A DNA stretch of 64,000 bases, taken from contig NZ_CP025572.1 of assembly GCF_018336975.1 (NCBI RefSeq), positions 124,001 to 188,000 of the forward strand, read 5' to 3'. The notes under the pieces are model-generated. The model saw nothing but the letters and a program-made list of their open reading frames with translations. It did not search any database and had not been told where the DNA came from. The position numbers were made by a program, and so were the translations under genes. This document shows positions 57,868 through 64,000 of this stretch, piece by piece (the first letter of the stretch is position 1; every line of letters starts with the position of its first letter). The stretch is from Marinomonas sp. CT5. GTDB taxonomy: Bacteria > Pseudomonadota > Gammaproteobacteria > Pseudomonadales > Marinomonadaceae.

Positions 57868-60078
57868 ATGTTACGTAAAATTCATGGTTTACCAAGTTTG
57901 GCGGTCATGTTGTTTGTCGTACTACTTGCCGGTACTGGAGCAATACTGTCTTTGATGCCGACATTTCAACGAGCCGCCGCAGTGATTCCTGCCGCTGGCG
58001 AAATAAGCGCGGCAACGCTGGCTCAGCATGTCGTGACACATTTCCCACAAGTCGAACGCATCGAGCGAGATCTTTCTGGCGAAGTCATTGTTCACTATCA
58101 ACAAGATAATAAAGTTCACGCAGACTTGGTTAATCCGTTAACGGGTGAAAGCATTGCGCCGTATAAACCTTCCGCTGTGATGGTTTGGGTAAAGAATCTG
58201 CATCGTTCTTTTTTATTGGGTGACACGGGTCGAATCATGGCGGGCGTGACAGCTGGCTTTATGGTGCTGATCTGTCTTTCTGGAACTTTTTTATTGGTCC
58301 GTCGCATTGGTGGTTGGAAAGCCTTGGTTAAACCCTTTAAAGGTAAAGGCAGCAAACGTATTCATTCTGAGTTAGCGCGTTTTGCAATACTTGGTTTGTT
58401 ACTTTCCTCATTAACCGGCGCCTATATGTCAGCGCTGCGCTTTGGTGTCTTTACTGATCATACTTATGTAGAAGCCGAGTTCCCGAATGCTGTTTCGGGT
58501 GGACAGCCCGCTTCCGTCAGTTCGTTAATAGCATTAAAAAACATAGATTTAAGTGAACTGCGAGAGCTCACCTTTCCTGCTCCTAATGACCGACAAGATG
58601 TCTATTCGGTAACAACACGTAGTGGCGTTGGATTTGTCGATCAATCAACAGGCCAATGGCTTTCTTTTGCGGCTTTACCTGAAAGTGGCGTACTACAACA
58701 ATGGGTGACGAAACTCCATACAGGCGAAGGTTTGTGGTGGTTAGGGTTAATCCTAGGAGCTTCTGCGTTGACTGTGTCTGTGTTGTCTTATACTGGTGCT
58801 CGGTCTTGGTGGATTCGTCGCCGTTCGGCCATTAGTCAAGTCAATAGTCAGATCAACATAGTGGATATTGAGCAAGCGGATACCATTATTTTGGTCGGAT
58901 CTGAGGGCAATACAACTTGGGGATTTGCTCGAGACCTGCAAGCAAACCTCTGTAAAGCGGGTTGCAAGGTGTATTGCGCTGAGATGAACCAATTGGCGGA
59001 TTATTATCCACAAGCTAAGCGATTGTTTATTTTAACTTCGACCTACGGCAATGGCGATGCACCGTCTTCTGCCCATAATTTTTTAGCAAAATTAGCGAGT
59101 TTTCGGCCGGATCAGACCATGCAATTTGCCGTATTGGGCTTCGGTGATCAGCAGTTTCCGCAATTCTGTCAGTATGCACTAGATGTGGATGCAGCTATAC
59201 AAAACAAAGGCATAGCTCGCCTTCACTCGGTAGGTTTGATCAATCGAGGTTCTTCTGCACAATTTCGGGAATGGGGTAATGATATTGCTGATGTGACTGG
59301 TATTCCGCTTGCTTTAACTCATAACCCGCTGCCGACTCCGACCGCAAAGCTGACACTGATAGGTCGTGAAGACTATGGTCTAGATGGCTTGGCTGCCACA
59401 AGCATTTTTCGCTTTAGTGCAACGGGTAAGGATCCCTTACCACTTTTTGAAGCGGGAGACTTATTGGGGATTGTGCCACCAAATGATGACGTGGCACGTT
59501 TTTATTCCTTAGCATCCTCAACAACCGATGGCGTATTAGAAATCTGCGTACGCAAACAGCCATATGGTCTTTGTTCTGGTTATTTACATAACTTAAGACT
59601 GGGTGATGGAATTAAAGGTTTTATTCGCCAAAATCCTGAGTTTCGTCCTGCGGTTGGCGGCAATCCAATCATTCTTATTGGTGCTGGCGCGGGCATAGGT
59701 CCGTTGGCGGGATTTATTCGCAAAAATACTCAGCGTAATCCAATGTTTCTTTACTGGGGCGGACGCAATGAAGAGTCAGATTTTCTTTATCAACCAGACC
59801 TAGGTCGTTACCTTGAGGATCATCGTTTAACTGGACTGCAAACGGCTTTCTCACAGACGAAAAGCCAAGCCGCTGAAAAAACGTACGTACAGGACAAGCT
59901 GTTAGAAGATCAAACCGCGGTGCGACAAATGTTAGAGCAAGGTGCGCAGATCCTTGTTTGTGGTGGTCGAGACATGGCCGCTGGTGTCGCTCAGGCGATT
60001 GATGACATTCTTAAACCCTTGCAGATCAATGTTGACGCCTTAAAAGCCCAGGGCCGTTATTTGGAGGATGTTTATTAG
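57868..60078 (+). CDS. PepSY-TM flavodoxin/ferredoxin-reductase fusion (sulfite-reductase-flavoprotein-like)
   Basis: 736-aa inner-membrane flavoprotein. Residues 1-330 are a PepSY-associated membrane domain with four or so helices (MLFVVLLAGTGAILSLMP, then WVKNLHRSFLLGDTGRIMAG, where the His could bind heme). A flavodoxin domain follows (about 345-480; GSEGNTTWGFA phosphate loop, TSTYGNGDAPSSAHNF). Last is an FAD/NAD(P)H reductase domain (about 500-736; FYSLASSTTDG for FAD, IGAGAGIGPLAGFIR for the nucleotide). It would pass electrons from NAD(P)H through FAD and FMN across or into the membrane. Related proteins have been linked to iron or siderophore reduction; that is inference here. Cotranscribed with the DUF2271 gene. 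Confidence 0.92.
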   Translation: MLRKIHGLPSLAVMLFVVLLAGTGAILSLMPTFQRAAAVIPAAGEISAATLAQHVVTHFPQVERIERDLSGEVIVHYQQDNKVHADLVNPLTGESIAPYKPSAVMVWVKNLHRSFLLGDTGRIMAGVTAGFMVLICLSGTFLLVRRIGGWKALVKPFKGKGSKRIHSELARFAILGLLLSSLTGAYMSALRFGVFTDHTYVEAEFPNAVSGGQPASVSSLIALKNIDLSELRELTFPAPNDRQDVYSVTTRSGVGFVDQSTGQWLSFAALPESGVLQQWVTKLHTGEGLWWLGLILGASALTVSVLSYTGARSWWIRRRSAISQVNSQINIVDIEQADTIILVGSEGNTTWGFARDLQANLCKAGCKVYCAEMNQLADYYPQAKRLFILTSTYGNGDAPSSAHNFLAKLASFRPDQTMQFAVLGFGDQQFPQFCQYALDVDAAIQNKGIARLHSVGLINRGSSAQFREWGNDIADVTGIPLALTHNPLPTPTAKLTLIGREDYGLDGLAATSIFRFSATGKDPLPLFEAGDLLGIVPPNDDVARFYSLASSTTDGVLEICVRKQPYGLCSGYLHNLRLGDGIKGFIRQNPEFRPAVGGNPIILIGAGAGIGPLAGFIRKNTQRNPMFLYWGGRNEESDFLYQPDLGRYLEDHRLTGLQTAFSQTKSQAAEKTYVQDKLLEDQTAVRQMLEQGAQILVCGGRDMAAGVAQAIDDILKPLQINVDALKAQGRYLEDVY

Positions 60079-60262
60079 CTCCGTTTACCTAATGATTCAT
60101 TTATTTACATAATGACATTAAGGAACAACGATAGACTCAATTGGTTACCTAATAACGTCTAAACAACACAGTAAGAACGTCAGTGCCTCTGTTATCCTGA
60201 ATTTAGTTTTTTGGGATGATTTTCATATCCAATGCATATAAATAAATTCTCAGAGGTAGAGA

Positions 60263-61552
60263 ATGCGCGAGACAATGATGCTGAAAATTAACGATGATGT
60301 TGACTTGTTGTCTGCTATTTTAAGCATGCAGAGCAAGGGCGAAATTCAGGCTGAAGACTCTTTGACTATGGCTCTGCACCAGGACTTAGATCATTTGATT
60401 CAAACCATTCGTCAGCATTTGGGAATGGATACAGCTTTTTTATCTCGTTTTCATCATGGTTATCGTGAAATGCTTCATGTTGATAATAGTGTTGGCAGTA
60501 CCATTGCTCTTCATCAAGGTCATAAAGATAAAAATGAAGAAACCTATTGCCGGCTGATCGCGGATAAAAAGCTGCCAAGCATCATTCCAGATACCTCAAA
60601 AAATAAACTAACAAAAGACTTAGCCGTCACCAAAGCGTTGAATATTGGTAGTTACATCGGCGTACCAATTTATCTATCCGACGATTCCATTTACGGCACT
60701 TTATGCTGTTTTAGCGAGCGAGCAGATAAATCTTTATCAAATAAAGATTTATCGCTTTTAACCCTGTTCGCAAAATTTGCAGCGCGTAATATTGAAAAAG
60801 AACTTATTGTTTCAAAAGTGCAGCAAATGGCCCGAGATGATCTCTTCGATATTATCAATAAAAAACGGCTTAATATTGTTCTCCAGCCCATTTATGATTT
60901 GAAAAAGAAGAGTGTTCAAGGCTTTGAGTGTTTATCGCGCTTTCAAACCGAACCATACCGTTCCCCTGATTATTGGTTCAATAAAGCCAATGTGTCTGGT
61001 ATTGGTGAAGTGCTTGAGTTGTTTGCCATTGAGGAGGCGCTTAATTTGTTGCCTGATATTCCAGAGCAATATTATATAACCCTAAATATTTCCCCTAAGC
61101 ATCTTACCTTGCCTTATCTGCAAGCCATGTTAGATAAAGCACCTTTGCATAGAATTGTTTTGGAGGTGACTGAGCGAGAATGTATTCCAGACTACAAAGC
61201 ATTTCGTAACGCGATTCGGCCATTTCGAAAACGAGGCATGCGACTTGCTGTCGATGATGCAGGAGCTGGTTTTGCAAGTTTTCAGCACATACTGGAGCTG
61301 CAAGCAGACATCATCAAATTAGATAGAAGTTTAATTTCTAATATCAATTCAGATCACAGAAAAAGAGCTTTGGTTGCCGCTTTAATCGGCTTTGCAAAAG
61401 AAACCAAAAGCAACGTTCTCGGTGAAGGTGTGGAGACCTTGGAAGAGCTGGAAGCACTACAAGAGTTAGGGGCTCAAACAATTCAAGGATACTTTTTTTG
61501 CCATCCGCTGCCAATTGATGACGTGTTAACTTTTTGCTCTAGTCGAGCTTAG
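60263..61552 (+). CDS. GAF-EAL c-di-GMP phosphodiesterase
   Basis: 429-aa cytoplasmic protein. The GAF sensor occupies about residues 25-180 (FLSRFHHGYREMLHVDNSVG; IGVPIYLSDDSIYGTLCCFS). The EAL domain runs from about 200 to the end: ECL replaces EAL (GFECLSRFQ) but keeps the Glu. Then come LNISP, LEVTERE, DDAGAGFASF in place of DDFGTG, IKLDR, GEGVET and QGYFFCHP. All metal and catalytic positions I can identify are kept, so hydrolysis is likely. It may be light-, redox- or small-ligand-controlled via GAF. Monocistronic, ended by a hairpin at 61562. Confidence 0.92.
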   Translation: MRETMMLKINDDVDLLSAILSMQSKGEIQAEDSLTMALHQDLDHLIQTIRQHLGMDTAFLSRFHHGYREMLHVDNSVGSTIALHQGHKDKNEETYCRLIADKKLPSIIPDTSKNKLTKDLAVTKALNIGSYIGVPIYLSDDSIYGTLCCFSERADKSLSNKDLSLLTLFAKFAARNIEKELIVSKVQQMARDDLFDIINKKRLNIVLQPIYDLKKKSVQGFECLSRFQTEPYRSPDYWFNKANVSGIGEVLELFAIEEALNLLPDIPEQYYITLNISPKHLTLPYLQAMLDKAPLHRIVLEVTERECIPDYKAFRNAIRPFRKRGMRLAVDDAGAGFASFQHILELQADIIKLDRSLISNINSDHRKRALVAALIGFAKETKSNVLGEGVETLEELEALQELGAQTIQGYFFCHPLPIDDVLTFCSSRA

Positions 61553-61561
61553 TTTGTATGA

Positions 61562-61587
61562 AAGGAGCCTCTTTAATGAGGCTCCTT
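61562..61587. terminator. Hairpin between convergent genes
   Basis: AAGGAGCCTC (61562-61571) and GAGGCTCCTT (61578-61587) form a perfect 10-bp stem between the EAL gene and the ABC operon. The T-run is weak on both sides. Confidence 0.75.
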
Positions 61588-61623
61588 ATCATGATTATCG
61601 CAATAAAAATTGCTCGTCTTTTT

Positions 61624-62685
61624 TTAGAATATATGAACCTTTTCGATATCAAAAGACAGGCTTATTTCTTCGTCGATTTCAAAGACTTTATCTTCATTAA
61701 TAGACGCAATTACTTTATTTCCATCAGCTAATGTAATGTCTAGCACGGTTTCGGTACCAAGACGTTCTGATAATGACACACGGCCATGCATTGAACCTTT
61801 TACTTCACCGTGATGAGGCTCTAAATACTGAGGACGAATCCCTAGCTCAAGAGTGTTTCCAATGGCAACATCACTATTGTGTCTAGGTAAGACCACCTCA
61901 TCTATAACGTCTGAACTGACGGTGATGCCGTCGTTATCATGAGCCACCACTTTTACTTTCACAAAGTTCATTGATGGAGAGCCAAGAAACCCCGCGACAA
62001 AGCGATTTGCTGGCTTATGGAAAAGCTCCATTGGTGAGCCAATTTGTTGCACTTCTCCATCTTTGAGCACGACGATTTTGTCCGCTAAAGTCATCGCTTC
62101 AACTTGGTCGTGAGTCACATAAATCATGGTGGCATCGAGTTTTTTATGCAACTTTGAAATCTCCATTCTCATATCCATCCGCAAGGCGGCGTCTAAATTT
62201 GAGAGTGGTTCATCAAATAAAAACACTTTAGGATTACGAACAATGGCGCGACCTATTGCAACACGTTGTCTTTGACCTCCAGACAGTTGGCTAGGGCGAC
62301 GATCCAGCAAATGTTCCATTTGTAGTATTTGTGCTGCTTCGGTTACCCGTTGTATTTTTTCCTCCTTGGGAACGCCTGATACGGTTAATCCAAAGCCAAC
62401 GTTCTCTCGTACCGTCATATGAGGGAAAATGGCATAAGATTGGAAAACCATGGCGATCCCTCTGTCCTTTGGTTGTAACTCATTGACGACATTTCCGTCT
62501 ATGGTTAACTCTCCACCAGAAATATCTTCAAGCCCTGCTATCATACGTAAAAGAGTGGATTTACCACAACCCGAAGGGCCAACAAAAACAACGAACTCGC
62601 CGTCTTTGATATCGATATCGATGCCCTTAATAACACGAGTTGAGCCGTAGTTTTTTTCAATGGATTTTAGCTGTAAATCCGCCAT
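61624..62685 (-). CDS. Carbohydrate ABC transporter ATPase (MalK/UgpC family)
   Basis: 353-aa ATPase of a sugar importer. Walker A GPSGCGKST is at about 36-44, signature LSGGQRQR about 135-142, Walker B VFLFDEP, switch His in YVTHDQVEAMTL. The long C-terminal MalK-type domain has LGIRPQYLEPH (TOBE region). MalK-type members can energise several importers. It lies 2 bp after the clan GH-J glycosidase gene, whose transcript it shares with the permease at the right edge. Confidence 0.95.
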   Translation of the reverse strand: MADLQLKSIEKNYGSTRVIKGIDIDIKDGEFVVFVGPSGCGKSTLLRMIAGLEDISGGELTIDGNVVNELQPKDRGIAMVFQSYAIFPHMTVRENVGFGLTVSGVPKEEKIQRVTEAAQILQMEHLLDRRPSQLSGGQRQRVAIGRAIVRNPKVFLFDEPLSNLDAALRMDMRMEISKLHKKLDATMIYVTHDQVEAMTLADKIVVLKDGEVQQIGSPMELFHKPANRFVAGFLGSPSMNFVKVKVVAHDNDGITVSSDVIDEVVLPRHNSDVAIGNTLELGIRPQYLEPHHGEVKGSMHGRVSLSERLGTETVLDITLADGNKVIASINEDKVFEIDEEISLSFDIEKVHIF

Positions 62686-62687
62686 GA

Positions 62688-63680
62688 CTACTGTCCTTTT
62701 TTATTGTTATCGTCTGTACTTAACAATCCTTCATCACTCACATGTACTGCGACGGGATCTAAAATTTCACCAACAAAACCATTTGGTCCTTGATCATGAA
62801 AACCTATGATCACGGGGCCTTTATCTGTTTGTAGGATTCGTGCTGCATATCGGTAACATGGATTATTGCCGTCTAGAAATTCACCGTCCGGAAGGTTCCA
62901 TGGCCCTTCAGGGTTGTCCGAAACTAAGTAGTGATTGCCTGTGACAGGGCTGCCTGGATGAGCTTTTACGTAAGCCTCAGACCAATGGAAAGACGATGTG
63001 CAGAATAAACAGTACCAACGACCAGCAAGTTCAAACACTTGTGGGACTTCTAATTGACCGAAGCCGCCAACAAAAACGGGCTTTTGAAGCTCCCAGTGAT
63101 ATAAATCGTCGGAGGTTGCAAAGCCAATGGCACCGCCAGCATTGGGCTCTTCAATACCAGGCGCACGAGCAGTAAAATACATTAACCAGCCTTTACCATT
63201 CGGATTTTTCATCACCCAAGGATCACGCATGGCTCGATCATGCCAATGACCTACTTGATGTTGCTGCTCATAGTACTGGGCATTGTCTCCGACAAGGTCT
63301 AAGCACAAGCCACTTCCTACACGTTTCCAATTGTGTAGATCATCACTGACTGCATGACCTACACGCTGGTATAAGCTTTGCTCAGCTAAACAGGTACCAG
63401 TATAAAAGAGGTGGTACAAACCATTATCATCTTTCACCACACTACCTGTCCATGTTGTAGAATCGTCCCAAGCTGTTGAGGACGAAGGTTCGAAGCAGGT
63501 GCCTAAATGTTTCCAATGGATCAAATCTTTTGATGTTGCATGGGCCTGAGTGACATTTAAATGGCGCAGCTCTGGATCGACAAGCGACTTGTCTGCTTGT
63601 AAAAAATAGCCATGCCAAACATCACCTTCTTTGTGATACCAACTGTCCCATATCCATTTTCTTTCTAATGCTATTGTCAT
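62688..63680 (-). CDS. Clan GH-J glycosidase (GH32/GH43-like, five-bladed propeller)
   Basis: 330-aa cytoplasmic glycosidase with the beta-propeller fold of fructosidases and arabinofuranosidases. Motifs are WIWDSWYHKEGDVWHGYFLQ at the N-terminus, STTWTGSVVKDDNGLYHLFY with a likely Asp ligand, RDPWV (the RDP motif) and LEVPQVF, where Glu is the probable acid/base. The short form lacks the beta-sandwich of classical invertases. ATG at 63680 follows GGAG at eight bases. A role in splitting an imported fructose-containing or pentose-containing oligosaccharide is suggested by its position between the sugar permease and ATPase genes. Confidence 0.85.
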   Translation of the reverse strand: MTIALERKWIWDSWYHKEGDVWHGYFLQADKSLVDPELRHLNVTQAHATSKDLIHWKHLGTCFEPSSSTAWDDSTTWTGSVVKDDNGLYHLFYTGTCLAEQSLYQRVGHAVSDDLHNWKRVGSGLCLDLVGDNAQYYEQQHQVGHWHDRAMRDPWVMKNPNGKGWLMYFTARAPGIEEPNAGGAIGFATSDDLYHWELQKPVFVGGFGQLEVPQVFELAGRWYCLFCTSSFHWSEAYVKAHPGSPVTGNHYLVSDNPEGPWNLPDGEFLDGNNPCYRYAARILQTDKGPVIIGFHDQGPNGFVGEILDPVAVHVSDEGLLSTDDNNKKGQ

Positions 63681-63699
63681 TTTTAATACTCCAAAAAGT

Positions 63700-64000
63700 T
63701 TATCCTTTGACCCCAGTCGATGCGATGGAAGCGATAAATGCACGCTGTAAAGCGACGTAAAATGCTAATACAGGCACAGTGATGATGGTTAAATAAGCCA
63801 TGACTTCTCCCCATGCCGTGTTCAATTGAAAAAAGTACTGTAAACCAACTAATACTGGGCGATATTGTTCTTGCTGAGTCACCATGATTGGCCACAAATA
63901 CTGGTTATACATGGCTAAGAATTTTAGAATGGCAGCGGTCGCTATGATCGGACCGGATAAAGGCATCACGACTCTCCAGTACACTTGCCACCAACTGCAA
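63700..64000 (-). CDS. Carbohydrate ABC transporter permease, MalG family (N-terminus outside window)
   Basis: The last 100 codons of a sugar permease are visible, with no start before base 64000. The C-terminal part includes the EAA loop (CSWWQVYWRVVMPLSGPII), then LKFLAMYNQYLWPIMVT, YRPVLVGLQYFF and a final helix TVPVLAFYVALQRAFI ending near GVKG, all typical of the MalG/UgpE group. It is followed 19 bp later by the glycosidase gene in the same operon. The binding protein and second permease should lie beyond the right edge. Confidence 0.92.
   Translation of the reverse strand, partial: CSWWQVYWRVVMPLSGPIIATAAILKFLAMYNQYLWPIMVTQQEQYRPVLVGLQYFFQLNTAWGEVMAYLTIITVPVLAFYVALQRAFIASIASTGVKG

Noticed and set aside
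1..64000. CRISPR array, tRNA, rRNA, insertion sequence or prophage
   Set aside because: No regularly spaced repeats, no clover-leaf pattern, no transposase or phage protein was recognised on either strand.

Overview
The window looks like a chromosomal segment of a marine gammaproteobacterium of the Oceanospirillales type. Marinomonas is my best guess, from protein style, moderate GC and the abundance of ABC, TRAP and EamA transporters with solute-specific regulators. No rRNA, tRNA, insertion sequence, phage gene or CRISPR array was seen. The first gene (1-1791) and the last (63700-64000) are cut by the window edges.

Layout. 1-4112: a LacI-regulated ABC importer resembling the hexose-phosphate system AfuAB. 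4736-9315: a small periplasmic protein, a lipoprotein histidine phosphatase with RHG and HAE motifs, an ATP-grasp enzyme, a membrane protein and RarD. 9488-10716: an FMN riboswitch in front of the riboflavin importer RibN. 10869-13838: a tight run of EamA exporter, GlxA-type regulator and N-terminal-Cys amidohydrolase. 13835-16388: a diguanylate cyclase and an MFS transporter. 16577-19546: a TVP38/flavin-disulfide-reductase fusion with a DUF547 protein. 19541-21308: a LysR/TauE pair. 21314-28107: a divergent locus of ABC importer (ATPase, binding protein, two permeases) against metallo-beta-lactamase hydrolase, LacI regulator and inositol-monophosphatase-like enzyme, with a perfect 14-bp palindrome between the arms. 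28172-38958: mixed housekeeping and regulatory genes (YgjP-like peptidase, outer-membrane protein, YhhQ under a preQ1-I riboswitch, HPP/TetR pair, RIO kinase, a possibly MatP-like protein, DEAD-box helicase, two GGDEF proteins).

39278-47069 holds a porin and a GntR-regulated TRAP transporter operon that continues into a 2-hydroxyacid dehydrogenase, a DHDPS-family aldolase and a PfkB sugar kinase; this reads as a complete but unassigned sugar-acid pathway. 47174-51717 is a TetR / GH3 beta-glucosidase / GPH symporter operon for beta-glucosides. 51935-55093 holds an old yellow enzyme, an aminotransferase, a GFA protein and a stand-alone Lrp ligand domain. 55202-60078 pairs a two-component system with a DUF2271 protein and a large PepSY-flavodoxin-reductase. 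The right end has a GAF-EAL phosphodiesterase and the start of a sugar ABC importer with a clan GH-J (GH32/43-like) glycosidase.

The least expected signal is a hairpin family present three times (28714-28753 minus; 40255-40299 and 40334-40382 plus). Its stems vary with base-pair compensation while the loop, AGTTATTCCCTTTTCT or one base different, is almost constant. All copies lie just downstream of outer-membrane protein genes. The loop is complementary to Shine-Dalgarno-like sequence. Other candidates for new biology are the 21.3-28.1 kb phospho-substrate locus, the TRAP/aldolase/kinase operon, the GlxA/amidohydrolase operon and the repeat-containing MatP-like protein at 32996-33916.
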